A program made the position numbers and the translations under genes. DNA of 64,000 bases from Leptobrachium leishanense (taxonomy: Eukaryota; Chordata; Amphibia; Anura; Megophryidae): positions 51,478,451-51,542,450 of the forward strand of contig CM019070.1 in assembly GCA_009667805.1 (NCBI GenBank). Direction: 5' to 3'. The notes beneath the pieces were generated by a model. That model saw only the letters and a program-made list of their open reading frames with translations, ran no database searches and was not told the DNA's origin. Below, piece by piece: positions 25,601 through 32,859 of this stretch (its first letter is position 1; every line of letters starts with the position of its first letter).

Positions 25601-28600
25601 AGATCTATTGCATAGTATTTTTATAATAAATTGGCTTTATGGTAAAATTGTTGTTATTTTGTACATAAAATGTAATTTTTTTAATTTTAAATTATTTTTT
25701 TTGTCTTTATTTTTGGCAGTGATTTGTACATTTAGAACCAAACCATATCCATTCAATGTAGACCCAGAAACGGGTGTTTTTAAATGTGTGAATTATTCTG
25801 TAAAAAAAATTTCTGTTGGATACAGAGTCACAGAAGAAGTTGAAGAGAATAAAATGTCTGCCAGTAACCTTGGCATAATATTTGGACCCACCCTAATTAG
25901 ACCCCGTCAGACCGATGCAACCATATCGCTATCCTCGCTGGTGGATTATCCATATCAAGCTAGAATCGTGGAGCTCCTTGTAACGCACTACGACAAGGTC
26001 TTTGATATCTCTCGAGAGATGCTGAACAATGTGGAAGACGATCGAGAACCGCTGCAAATCCGGAAGTCCCACTCACTGCCAGTTGGAAATGAAGTAAGAC
26101 TGACTTGCATGTTAATCTGCTATGATGGCGAGCGAGAAGGTTTTTACCGTGCTGACATATCGTGTATGTGTTTCCTCGTCAGAGTGTTGTGACATCCAAG
26201 CGTACTAGCTCTCTAGATGAAACCGCCTTCGAGTTCAAGGGTACAGAGGAGAGCAAAAGCCTGCATGCTGGCATCGCGGAGGAAAATGGCAAGTATTTTC
26301 AATTCCTACCTCCCCTCTGACAGCCAGTTTAATAAATAAACAGATTTTTACACAATCCCTTTCTGCAGTATTGAATAAACAGATTTTTACACGATCACTC
26401 TATGCAGTGTTGCTATGAAAATAGAACGGCTTTTATCAGTTTTATGTCTTACTGTAAATAAAATGGTTATTAAGCAAACGCTACGGTTAGCTGGTTTTGC
26501 AAATACTGAGGAAAATCATTGTTGCAGCATCATGCCGATGTTTCACAGAAAGAACAGTGGCGGTAGAAGCTTCACTTTGAATCTTCTGCTGCTGTTTGGA
26601 TTTTTTTTTTTTCGTGACATGTTGCTTTTGCAACAAGGGTAATTTTCGCCAGTTTTGGCATCTTCAATAGATGCCATGGTTTCCGGCGTAGTCCCCACAA
26701 CACCTTAAGTACAGGGCAAATATTTCATGACTAAAGAAAAACCCTATGGGGAAAAAAGCTGCTTTAAGTGAATACATTATATAGCGTTAAATCTTAAAGT
26801 TTAATCACTGTAGTTAAAATCCGCCTTGGAAAATCAACTAGGTTATAGTAATAAGAGCTGTATTTTACTGCGTCCTTTAATGCTACCAGTACTCAATTTA
26901 TACTTTAAATGCTTTTTGTTAATTATGACATATCTGTGCATATTATAGAGCAAACCTCGTGTCATTTGGAAGATGGCACAGGGCGAGATTCTTCATTGGA
27001 AGCCGTGAGCTCTGTCTCCTTGTTACACGGATCTACAGCTGATGAATTAAGTAAGGGAAAAAAATCTATTACTCCCCCCTATAACTTTGAAACTGTGAAG
27101 GGGGCTGACATGAGAAATGTATGTGCATGTAGCAGGTTTTCAGTAGTATGATCGATGCGGTGAGCAATGTTTTGCTGTTGGACAAATATCTGGTATTTAG
27201 AATATCGCCCAAATTTCACTCTAGTGTCTCTGTGGTTTTCAATTGAAACCACGTTTTGTGAAAGTTTCATTAGAAGCTTGAGTATTGGAGGGAAAAAGTT
27301 TTTCATAGCATTCTGGTTCTTCTTAAAATAGTGACTTATTAGAGGAATAATTGGATATCGCTGTTCTTCAAAACCTGTTACAACGAAGAGACTTTCGGTC
27401 ACTCTTATACAGGGTTATTCAAAGAGCTCCGAATTGCTGGAGAAAGGTAACCGAACGCTGAAATTCAGCGTTAGGTTACCTTTCCTGGCCATTTGGCTAT
27501 TCAGAGAGCCGGCAGTTTGCCAAGTGTTGGCGAATTGCCTGCACATACAATGCCTGTTCAGTGCCTGTTCGAGGGCAGTGAAAACCCCATAGAGAAGCAA
27601 TGCTTCGGCTGTTCAGAGAACAAAAAACAGCAGTGAAAAGTTCCATAAATGCCCTGCCATTCGGTGGTTTAATTTCGGCAGATTTATTCAGGTGAATCCC
27701 ATAGGCTTCAATGTTAAAAATATTCCCGTTTTAATTCACTATCTAATAAACCGTTCATTATAATATTCTGCAGTAAAAAGTCTTTATTTTTAGAATTTTT
27801 TTTGGATATTTTAAGCATTTTTCTTTATTTTTGTGCCAATTTTTATTTGCTGATTTGTAATTATTTTTTTAAACTTTTTGTTCTTTTTTTTTGTAACAGC
27901 CCTTTTTATTATTATTCATTGGATCTTCTATGTAAATTTCAGACATTTTCGTTCAGTAGTTTGTTTGCAAAGAGCATTTCACTTTTCAAACATTCAAGCG
28001 TACTGTTTTTTTTTTTCTTCACCTCCTTTATATGCGGTGTCGGCTTTCTCCGGCAACTGCGCTGCGTGCGATCGGCTCGGGCGTTTTCGGCGGGTTAATT
28101 CAGATGTCTTTGCGTGTTTCGGTGTGCATTCGCCCTGTTTTGCGGTGAGTTTTCGGCGACTTTTCCCTGCATTTCGGCAGCCATGTGGTGCTTGCTGAAT
28201 ACACCGCAGGGTGGCCACAATGGGATCGCCAAATCGTACCGAGTTGAAGTGAACGAAAAGTCACCGAACGTGCGGTGGCTTTTCGATTCTCTTTGCATAA
28301 CCCTGATAGTGAAATATTGTGGGTCTAAATAGGAATTCTAGTGCATTTACACAACTTTTTTCTCTCAGAAACTGAACACAAAGGGATGTATTTTTAACAA
28401 TGGGAACAGGTGTGCAGATTTTCTGTGTTATTTGTAATGATGTGCTCTGTTCCATGAGGTGGGAGGTTTCTACTCACTAAACAATGGGTGTTGGTCATCA
28501 AGCAGAAATGTAGCTGACAATCGTAGAATGGAAAAACTACTTTGACTTCTAGCTTGTTGAACTTGAGGTTCACAAAGCATATTTATTTCATCACTGTAAC

Positions 28601-29636
28601 ACTTTAAAAACCTTTGCTCACAACAAAATGAGGCTTTTCCTCAATTTGGCCGATTAGTATAATTGTATATCAGTAGTACAGTATTATTTGGGGTTGGGTA
28701 GCAGATGTCTTCTGCATTCAAGACACATGCCAAAAAAGTAAATTTAATTCAGATCAAATTTCTGTTTCAGGTTATCCTATGGATACAATTTCCGAGAATG
28801 AGCTAGACCAGACAAGAGGGAGCACAGAAGAGGATTTTAAAACAAACTCTTCACTATCTGTAAAATGTAATCGGCAAATAACCAAAGTTCAGTTAAGGGC
28901 AGCCAGGTCCAAGCCCGTGGTTCGCCCCGTAAGTCTACCGGTAGAGCGCCTTCTTCCTCCCTCGGTGCTGAATGATAAGAATTCAAGTGCTTGTGTTTCT
29001 CTATCAGATAAGTTTGGCAAAAATCCCACTACTGAAGAAGCAGCAGAGACGAGACCACTGCCCGTCAATCCAAGCCACAGACTTTCTTGTTATGAGACCC
29101 AAGGCTGCCGTAAGCCTTGGGATAAGCAGTACAAGCAGTATGAAATCACGCCAAGGACTGCCATGATCATGACCAATGTCCCACAGGAAATCAGGGCACA
29201 TGACAATGGACCTAATGTCACAGTACAGAGCACGCTTCCCACAATACCGCCTTTGTGCCGTATCACGTCCGGCGAGACAGAAAACGAATCGAACCCGGCA
29301 GAATTCCACACGCTTGCTGCCTTGAGAGCCCCCAGAACTTTGCAGCCCCCTCCAGGAACTTTTTACAAGCCTCCCTCTCAACAAGCCAAGCAAACCGAAG
29401 AGACTGATCAGAGCGATGTGGCATCTTCAAACAGCAACAAAGCTTGTGTTCAAGTCAACAACAACAACGTGAACCTTATTACAGACTTAGATTTTGTATC
29501 TGAGACTCATGGACCAAACACAAATCCAAAACTTAATCCCGAGGACCCCCAGCCAACAGACGTAAAGCCAACGTATTCGAGACTAAGGCCAAAGCGCCTA
29601 CAGGAACTGGAACACAGAGAGGCCCAATTTGTATAA
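2685..29636 (+). CDS. ARHGAP29: ARHGAP29, Rho GTPase-activating protein 29 (3' nineteen coding exons)
   Basis: Coding exons, joined: 2685-2748, 3211-3348, 3495-3559, 5770-5880, 7212-7292, 8197-8385, 12817-12954, 15204-15382, 16749-16900, 17307-17435, 17539-17637, 17825-17988, 18246-18434, 22530-22667, 24748-24977, 25826-26093, 26183-26288, 26949-27050, 28771-29636. All phases agree, giving 1,135 residues of a protein of about 1,260 in human; the N-terminal exons lie upstream. Domain order: F-BAR (about residues 25-320), serine-rich linker, C1 zinc finger (476-520), RhoGAP (about 535-760, arginine finger R570), then a long disordered tail ending QFV. From family knowledge, ARHGAP29 stimulates GTP hydrolysis mainly on RhoA, acts with Rap1, Radil and Rasip1 in endothelial barrier control, and binds the phosphatase PTPN13 (PTPL1) through its C-terminal PDZ ligand. 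The F-BAR, C1, GAP and QFV-tail matches distinguish it from paralogues ARHGAP45 and GMIP. ABCA4 lies downstream on the same strand, the known vertebrate order. Confidence 0.95.
3211..3348 (+). CDS. ARHGAP29: ARHGAP29 coding exon b (start of F-BAR)
   Basis: It encodes EELDNMLLQ followed by [19 protein letters not shown], the opening F-BAR helix. It is 138 nt with acceptor ctgtttacag and donor GTGAGT, and enters in phase 1 and leaves in phase 1. Confidence 0.95.
3495..3559 (+). CDS. ARHGAP29: ARHGAP29 coding exon c (F-BAR)
   Basis: The 65-nt exon encodes [20 protein letters not shown] and a final PQ, matching human ELESTRNMVKLAEATR. The acceptor is gtatttcag and the donor GTAAGG; it ends in phase 0. 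Confidence 0.93.
3821..4018 (+). mobile_element. tRNA-derived SINE, copy 1
   Basis: Begins gctgggtggagtagaag and carries a box-B-like ggttcgatccc at 3884-3894. The 3' part ends atatccttcctggtaaaatc, shared by four other places in the window. It lies in the ARHGAP29 intron after 3559. Confidence 0.7.
4205..4395. mobile_element. short inverted-repeat element with agctttcgagag arms
   Basis: Left arm ggcgatacctttttt..acatttaaaagacaagctttcg and its reverse on the right (cgaaagcttgtctttttaaa..aaaaaaggtatcac) enclose about 60 nt. Each arm contains a gagag/ctctc hairpin next to cgaaag. Confidence 0.6.
4647..4680. repeat. (TA)n microsatellite
   Basis: A run of TA dinucleotides followed by (AC)n; likely polymorphic. 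Confidence 0.9.
4705..5285 (+). mobile_element. LINE 3' end (CR1/Jockey-group reverse transcriptase C-terminus), degraded
   Basis: Broken frames still read [18 protein letters not shown], [40 protein letters not shown] and [19 protein letters not shown] with [16 protein letters not shown], the usual C-terminal order of CR1/Jockey-type reverse transcriptases. The end, cagactagatgggccgaaag to ttctatgtttctatg, is a 3'UTR common in frog LINE copies (recalled). Frameshifts and stops make it non-functional. Confidence 0.75.
5770..5880 (+). CDS. ARHGAP29: ARHGAP29 coding exon d (F-BAR)
   Basis: Exactly 37 codons, [18 protein letters not shown] to [13 protein letters not shown]. The EFMPLQSLF and QTIAALQANKFVQ segments of the family are clear. 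The acceptor is ctcctgtag and the donor GTAAGA. Confidence 0.95.
5881..7211 (+). other. ARHGAP29 intron, no recognised repeat
   Basis: AT-rich sequence with a G run near 6583 and a T run near 7018. No exon or transposon was recognised. Confidence 0.6.
7212..7292 (+). CDS. ARHGAP29: ARHGAP29 coding exon e (F-BAR)
   Basis: Exactly 27 codons, [20 protein letters not shown] to QREQKKM. This is a charged helical segment equivalent to human RKEIKELWKQEQNKM. The donor is GTTGGT, a poorer match than the others. Confidence 0.93.
8197..8385 (+). CDS. ARHGAP29: ARHGAP29 coding exon f (F-BAR coiled helix)
   Basis: 63 codons including [37 protein letters not shown] and EALQR. The SGGL...[15 protein letters not shown] stretch is highly conserved in ARHGAP29. 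The acceptor is gcttttgtag and the donor GTCAGT. Confidence 0.95.
8420..8460. repeat. (TG)n(TA)n microsatellite
   Basis: A short GT then TA tract, 35 nt after an ARHGAP29 exon. Confidence 0.8.
9371..10130. repeat. hairpin-rich repeat, unclassified
   Basis: GC-rich block inside an AT-rich intron. It holds perfect hairpins (gagggagactggg at 9776 against cccagtctccctc at 9795; tggagtcctatggactcca near 9890) and aaacctgcaggcacaggttt. It looks like a decayed DNA element; clear termini were not identified. Confidence 0.45.
10652..11842. mobile_element. hAT-type non-autonomous element with internal minisatellite, copy 1
   Basis: Ends cagggacggactgac and gtcagtacgcccctg are inverted, flanked by a perfect 8-bp duplication gtcattcc (10644-10651 and 11843-11850). 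No transposase frame. The interior has a 55-bp tandem array. Confidence 0.85.
11110..11465. repeat. 55-bp minisatellite inside the hAT element
   Basis: The word caatactgtg recurs at 11311, 11366 and 11421, an exact 55-bp step. The unit contains tgctgtggagctctgtgata; more diverged units extend left to about 11110. Confidence 0.85.
12072..12485 (+). mobile_element. Harbinger-like MITE, family B copy 1
   Basis: Ends ggctagggtcagac and gtctgaccctagcc, TTA duplication on both sides. The body is CpG-rich (acggccgtagtagcagc, gtgcgctgcgtccgctagcg). It lies in an ARHGAP29 intron; ORFs through it are compositional. Confidence 0.85.
12817..12954 (+). CDS. ARHGAP29: ARHGAP29 coding exon g (F-BAR)
   Basis: 46 codons, [20 protein letters not shown] to [14 protein letters not shown]. 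The final QCDLTLKA is identical to human. The acceptor is gttttctag and the donor GTAAGT. It follows a 4.4-kb intron that carries two transposon insertions. Confidence 0.95.
13155..13277 (-). mobile_element. hAT-type MITE, short internal-deletion copy
   Basis: It starts cagtgtttcccac and ends gggcaccactg, with the family middle deleted. It lies in the ARHGAP29 intron after 12954. Confidence 0.6.
13308..13445. mobile_element. hAT-type MITE (CAGGGGTCAGCAACC family)
   Basis: Ends are CAGGGGTCAGCAACCTTTGG and ccaaggttgttgacacctg, inverted. Flanks ctctagta and ctcctagt look like a diverged 8-bp duplication. Confidence 0.65.
15204..15382 (+). CDS. ARHGAP29: ARHGAP29 coding exon h (end of F-BAR)
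   Basis: It encodes [26 protein letters not shown]-like [20 protein letters not shown], then a divergent serine-rich linker. It is 179 nt and ends in phase 2 (AGACG, donor GTGAGT). A 30-bp minisatellite begins about 140 nt downstream. Confidence 0.95.
15521..15830. repeat. 30-bp minisatellite, about ten units
   Basis: The unit gatacatggctccgatacg plus tatctggttgc repeats every 30 nt with a C/T variant in the last units. It starts about 140 nt after the ARHGAP29 exon ending 15382. Because 30 is a multiple of three, several long ORFs run through it on both strands; none is a gene. Confidence 0.95.
16408..16560. repeat. intronic inverted-repeat element
   Basis: A central hairpin (gcctacgcaggggctttc / gaaagcccctgcgtgggc, 16457-16514) lies between outer inverted words (gcagatttat / ataaatctgc). 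It resembles a small MITE in the ARHGAP29 intron before 16749. Confidence 0.5.
16749..16900 (+). CDS. ARHGAP29: ARHGAP29 coding exon i (linker)
   Basis: It encodes [17 protein letters not shown], then [18 protein letters not shown]. It is serine-rich and poorly conserved, as expected of the linker between F-BAR and C1. Phases 2 in and 1 out match both neighbours; acceptor tcttttcaag, donor GTACCT. Confidence 0.85.
17087..17102. repeat. poly(G) run
   Basis: A run of about 15 G; the length is prone to sequencing error. Confidence 0.8.
17307..17435 (+). CDS. ARHGAP29: ARHGAP29 coding exon j (serine-rich linker)
   Basis: It encodes [20 protein letters not shown] and then [20 protein letters not shown]. 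The [19 protein letters not shown] motif of human ARHGAP29 is almost unchanged. It is 129 nt and enters and leaves in phase 1. Confidence 0.93.
17539..17637 (+). CDS. ARHGAP29: ARHGAP29 coding exon k (linker)
   Basis: It encodes [20 protein letters not shown] and then [13 protein letters not shown], nearly identical to human. The RTPS and PPSPS motifs look like proline-directed phosphorylation sites (inference). Introns of 103 and 187 nt on either side are the shortest here apart from the 89-nt GC-donor neighbourhood near 26.1 kb. Confidence 0.95.
17825..17988 (+). CDS. ARHGAP29: ARHGAP29 coding exon l (first half of C1 zinc finger)
   Basis: It encodes [20 protein letters not shown], then [17 protein letters not shown]. 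It supplies zinc ligands H476, C487, C490 and C501 of the atypical C1 domain. It ends in phase 0, so the finger is split between this exon and the next. Confidence 0.95.
18246..18434 (+). CDS. ARHGAP29: ARHGAP29 coding exon m (second half of C1, start of GAP)
   Basis: 63 codons. It supplies C504, H509, C512 and C520, completing H-x10-C-x2-C-x10-C-x2-C-x4-H-x2-C-x7-C, followed by [18 protein letters not shown] and the entry to the RhoGAP domain ([17 protein letters not shown]). The spacing equals human. Diacylglycerol binding is doubtful for this atypical C1 (family knowledge). Confidence 0.95.
18920..19061. mobile_element. hAT-type MITE (CAGAGCTGTCACACTCC family)
   Basis: Ends are CAGAGCTGTCACACTCC and ggcgtttgacaccctg, with flanks gggtagac and ggttacac as an imperfect 8-bp duplication. 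The core contains tgtaggccatcaacatctg, common in this MITE group. Confidence 0.6.
21014..21174 (-). mobile_element. hAT-type MITE (CAGTGGTTCCCAACC family)
   Basis: Degenerate ends (cggtgtttcccaaacctg, caggtttggtaaaccctg) around the family core gcagactgaatcctgcaa. Confidence 0.6.
21200..21239. repeat. hairpin
   Basis: gggcgttttacag and ctgtaaaacgccc are perfect 13-nt arms around a partly paired loop. Confidence 0.6.
22530..22667 (+). CDS. ARHGAP29: ARHGAP29 coding exon n (RhoGAP arginine finger)
   Basis: 46 codons beginning [20 protein letters not shown]. The arginine of GIYR is the catalytic finger inserted into the Rho active site. The exon also carries [13 protein letters not shown], whose lysine and final arginine are conserved in RhoGAPs. 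Acceptor ttctttcag, donor GTATGT. Confidence 0.96.
22668..24747 (+). other. ARHGAP29 intron with LINE tail
   Basis: It holds an RTE/BovB-like LINE tail at 24110-24203, set within a region with repeated ctgggtaaa and acccaaat words (23910-24340) that looks like another decayed element. Positions 22760-23260 are GC-richer and probably an old repeat. Confidence 0.5.
24110..24203 (+). mobile_element. RTE/BovB-like LINE 3' end
   Basis: In frame it reads [20 protein letters not shown] then RLRNQQQ, matching the EDR.AWR..V.GVA..RTRL end of BovB-like RTE reverse transcriptases. The DNA words tggggtcgca and gacacgacttcgcaac and a (CAA)n tail fit the BovB 3' end as I recall it from squamates and ruminants. 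Confidence 0.6.
24748..24977 (+). CDS. ARHGAP29: ARHGAP29 coding exon o (RhoGAP)
   Basis: It begins [19 protein letters not shown], the standard LPEPL motif after the arginine-finger exon, and ends [19 protein letters not shown] divergent loop ([17 protein letters not shown]) sits between. It is 230 nt and ends in phase 2. Confidence 0.95.
25164..25338 (-). mobile_element. hAT-type MITE (CAGTGGTTCCCAACC family)
   Basis: Ends cagcggttctcgactcc and gggatggtaaacactg, with an 8-bp duplication cactagag / caatagag (one mismatch). The core aatgcagactgaatcctgca is intact. It lies in an ARHGAP29 intron. Confidence 0.75.
25381..25460 (-). mobile_element. SINE 3' tail fragment, copy 4
   Basis: Reverse-strand tail (attttaccaggaaggataca, then catgtcctgggttc), directly after a hAT MITE. 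Confidence 0.6.
25826..26093 (+). CDS. ARHGAP29: ARHGAP29 coding exon p (RhoGAP end)
   Basis: It encodes [20 protein letters not shown] and [19 protein letters not shown], with the NLGxxFGPxLxRP signature of RhoGAPs. The chosen acceptor is gttggatacag at 25825, by match to human VVDHAEENKM. The reading frame stays open upstream and another usable AG lies exactly 90 nt earlier (see findings). Confidence 0.9.
26183..26288 (+). CDS. ARHGAP29: ARHGAP29 coding exon q (GC splice donor)
   Basis: It encodes [20 protein letters not shown] and [15 protein letters not shown]. The matching human region is ERATSFEESE-like. The exon can join the next in phase only through AATG|GCAAGT, a GC donor; no GT donor fits nearby. 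The intron before it is only 89 nt. Confidence 0.85.
26949..27050 (+). CDS. ARHGAP29: ARHGAP29 coding exon r (tail)
   Basis: It encodes [20 protein letters not shown] then [14 protein letters not shown]. The sequence is poorly conserved, and the call rests on phase (1 in, 1 out), the acceptor attatag and the strong donor GTAAGG. A 0.9-kb palindromic transposon sits in the following intron. Confidence 0.75.
27410..28305 (+). mobile_element. palindromic CAGGG...CCCTG element, family E copy 1
   Basis: Ends cagggttattcaaagag and ctttgcataaccctg, 3-bp duplication ATA. A subterminal hairpin (ggttaccttt-type arms) sits after the left end. It lies in the last ARHGAP29 intron. No transposase. Confidence 0.85.
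28771..29636 (+). CDS. ARHGAP29: ARHGAP29 terminal coding exon with PDZ ligand
   Basis: The 866-nt exon starts after tctgtttcag. Family matches are [11 protein letters not shown] (human RPVSLPVDRLL), [21 protein letters not shown] and FYKP, then [11 protein letters not shown] and the terminal AQFV. The last residues form a class-I-like PDZ ligand for PTPN13. The tail is otherwise disordered, including an asparagine run (VNNNNVN) near 29455-29475. The stop is at 29634-29636. Confidence 0.95.
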
Positions 29637-29906
29637 ACGGAACTCAAGGCTGGTAGACGGGGGTGGGTTGGGGGTAGCACTCATAGCTTTGGTTGAGGGG
29701 GAGGTGGGTGCGAATGTGTAAGTGCCATTATGGAATTTTTTTTATGTAAACTTTTTAAACTGGAACAAAAATGCTTTGAAATTTCAATTTTATTTTTATG
29801 CTCCTTTTTTATTTTCCGTTCAAATGCCCTTTTGTATGTATTCAAACTAGAAACCGTTTATAAGGTGCACTTAGTGAAGTATGATATATTAAAAATGCTT
29901 ATTTAT

Positions 29907-29912
29907 AATAAA
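29907..29912 (+). promoter_or_regulatory. ARHGAP29: candidate proximal poly(A) signal AATAAA
   Basis: A canonical AATAAA lies 271 nt after the stop codon, with T-rich sequence 25-50 nt downstream that could serve as the downstream element. Confidence 0.5.
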
Positions 29913-30872
29913 CAGTATTTACTTGTTGGACAACGGAATAATTTTTATTTTTTTCTGAGTGTACATTTTCCGTATTGAGAAGTAAAGCTACAGCTCACAA
30001 GACCGCAGCAAAACAGATACATTTTGCTGGGTGAAAGCATCATATCTGTGCAATGGAGAATATATAGACAATGTAAAAAAAAAAAACTGCATATTTTATC
30101 ATAAGTGTATGTATATTTTATTCTTGTATCGTCATCCCTTGCCATTCTTTACGTGTTGTCACTTTAAGTTTTTCCTTTTTCAGAGATGATGCACTTAGGA
30201 AGATTGATTTTATAAAAAGACGCAAAAGAACAAAAAAGTTATAAAATGTAAAGTTAATAGTTTATGTGATGTTCGTAATGAAACTTGCAAAATCGAAGCC
30301 GTTAAATACAAGATTTGGTTTTCCCCACAAGTACATCAGGTTTGGGGTTTGCTGGCAAGGTGTGGATGCTGGGTTATGTCATCCTTGTTAACGCATGCCT
30401 GGTTTAGATCACCAGTCGGCTCCATGTTTTCAATCACCTCACCTTTCACCTCCATTTTTAAGTAAATATCTCCTTTCCTTTATTAATGTTGTCTTTATTA
30501 CTACATTAAATGGCTAAATTATAAATCGGGATTGTATAAAATGAGGCAATACCCGCCCCAATGAGGAACCAAATGACTACCACATTTTTTTTGTGCATCC
30601 AGCGTTGCAATTTTGCATTATTATTTTTTTTCTTTTGTTTTACACATAATCTGTTACAAACAGTGAAACAAATATATTAACTTTTTAACATCTTTCAGAG
30701 CTCGTGGTTTATATATAATCTTGGTTTCTTTTAACTTATTAAAATGCAGATTTGTTATTCAACCTTGGCGAAGTTTAATGCTTGAGTTAACAGAATGTTT
30801 ATATAACCATAATACAAATCTGAAATGAAAAGCAATATCTGCACAATTGTATATTGTAATACAGGTTTTCAT

Positions 30873-30878
30873 ATTAAA
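30873..30878 (+). promoter_or_regulatory. ARHGAP29: candidate distal poly(A) signal ATTAAA
   Basis: The common variant ATTAAA is followed about 30 nt later by a T- and GT-rich stretch (ttttttcttctttgttg), just before the first intergenic transposon. Confidence 0.4.
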
Positions 30879-30978
30879 ATATAAAGTATTTTATTACATT
30901 GGGACTTTTTTCTTCTTTGTTGTATTTTTGGAGGTTTTTTTGTTTTCCTTAAGACACCAGCCAAACTAAACCTTTTTA

Positions 30979-31267
30979 GGCCAGGGTCAGACGGTCGTAC
31001 TACATGCGTGCCTCCTGACCTCCATCGCAGCGTTGCAATGTTTTGACGGGGCCGGCCACACGCTGTAGCATGTAACAGCGGACCTGCTGAAACCCTCCCC
31101 GTCTAAACGCTACGACGCGCGTTCAGGGCTGCATAGGAGGATCGCACTTTGCAGCAGTGAGCACACTAATTGCGCTCAGCGAGGTGACCACACGGGCGCA
31201 AGAGTGAAAGGAACGTCCACTCTCAGACGTTCCTTCCACTCTGAAGTGCGCTCGTCTGACTGCAGGC
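30979..31267 (+). mobile_element. Harbinger-like MITE, family A copy 2
   Basis: Ends ggccagggtcagacgg and cgtctgactgcaggc, TTA duplication at 30976-30978 and 31268-31270. CpG-rich, with cataggaggatcgcactttg inside. Confidence 0.75.
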
Positions 31268-32394
31268 TTAACCGCGCTTGGTTTTTCCGTACCCTATTCC
31301 TTTCTCCCATACTCATTGTTAATCCGTGTTGTGTTTTTCCAATCAAAAACTAAATCTATAATCTAAAATGTGTCCTATTGTGATATTGTACAGGTGTTAT
31401 AGTGTAACATTTCATTGTAATGTTTTGGTCAGATTGCTAAACGGTGGGTTGGTGCTATTAAATGTTAATGGCGCAGGTTATTAGACTATGTTCCCTGCAT
31501 GTGGCGTTTTAATAGGTTGACATGCTGTTTGTACAAACTTTCATATAACTTAATATTTTAGAGGCTTTTTACATTAAAGAGGCTTTAACTGTACGTTTCA
31601 AAGCTTTATTAGTGTGTATTTTAGTGAGATTGATGATATTAATGCTTTATTGCTACACTTACTTACCTGTTAGTTGACAGGATACATACAGTTATTATCT
31701 TTGGCTGCTCATTTAGAGCTCTGATTCGGTGATTCTAGCTACACCCTGCACATAACACGTCTATTAGCAATAAGCTAAAGCTTAATTCCGCACCTGACCA
31801 TTACCCTTATTGTAATCCAACCAAAGAGACCTAAAAATACCCACGTTACAACACAAAGGAGCACAAAAGCAACACAAGACTTGCTGGTGAGCATGCTGCT
31901 CTGCTTCAGTTACCTCACTAAGAAAAGGCTAGTTTTAATACTGAAGATTCCCTTGGATGAAATCACTGGTTACATTAATTCTATTGTACTTTTAAGACCA
32001 TTTAACAAAAAAAATAAGCAGTTTTCTCTTTGAACAAAGCACAGCTTTTTTCAAAAGCTAAGAAGGTATTTTTCTCAATGGAGAGTGAATATTCAGTCTC
32101 TGTGGGCTCGACACCATTCTAACCATTTCCAGTTGTTGCAAAGGAGTGTTTTTTGTTTTTTTTTAACTTTGAGACCTTTCTAACTGGCACATCTCTTCTT
32201 GATACCCGCACCTGGAAATAGACCAGCAATCCGATCACCAGAAGTCCCTCAATGGAGGTTGGGCACTAACCGAAGCGCTTAAGGCAATTTCTATGGAGCC
32301 ACAGCAGCACTCTATAAAGAGTTAACTGTAGACCAATAAAGATGGAAAAGGCCATCCCTACAAACCTCAAGTGATCTCCAGAGCGGGTGCCGAA
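31268..32394 (+). other. intergenic, no recognised feature
   Basis: AT-rich unique-looking sequence. No coding or repeat signal was recognised. Confidence 0.55.
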
Positions 32395-32800
32395 CAAAAT
32401 CCCTACAGCCAGGTTCCCTAATGCCAACATCCCGATGGCCAACTTCCAGACAGAACAAGTGCCGGACGTCCCAATTTCCCTACACGGCCAACTTCCAGAC
32501 ATCCATAATCCCAGCGGCTAACCCTAATACTAACACCCCAACCCTAGGTTTAGGGGGGTTTGGGTTAGGGCTAGGTTTAGGGGGGGTTAGGGCTAGGTTT
32601 AGGGGGGTTTGGGCTAGGTTTAGGGGGTGTGGGTTAGGGCTAGATTTAGGTGAGGTTAGGGGCTTAGTGCTAGGATTAGGGTTAGTGTTAGCCGCTGGGA
32701 TTTTGGATGTCTGGAAGTTGGCCGTCAGGGAGTTGTCTGTGTAGGGAAGTTGGCCGTCGGGATTTTGGCATTAGGGAACCTGGTTGTAGGGATTTCGACC
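32395..32800. mobile_element. foldback element with telomere-like core
   Basis: Arms 32400-32525 and 32688-32800 are reverse complements with one arm-internal difference, e.g. ggccaacttccagacatcc against ggatgtctggaagttggcc. The core (32520-32690) is built of gggttagggctaggtttagg-like units, a degenerate TTAGGG array. ORFs here are compositional. Confidence 0.75.
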
Positions 32801-32859
32801 CAAACCCATCCAGAGCTGGTGATATTAGCTCTGAAATAAGAGTCCTTTCCTGGGGAAAT

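Larger units (their letters stand above)
29637..30960 (+). other. ARHGAP29: ARHGAP29 3'UTR and downstream flank
   Basis: This stretch is AT-rich, has no coding signal and is not obviously repetitive until a MITE begins at 30979. Its length and T-rich stretches suit a vertebrate 3'UTR. The true end is not known; two candidate poly(A) signals are listed separately. Confidence 0.65.

Noticed and set aside
25720..25825. Acceptor at 25719 after a strong pyrimidine tract
   Set aside because: Joined to the exon ending 24977 it reads into a stop codon after five codons, so it cannot be the coding acceptor.
32421..32744. Glycine-leucine-rich plus-strand ORF
   Set aside because: It is the translation of telomere-like GGGTTA units in the foldback core.
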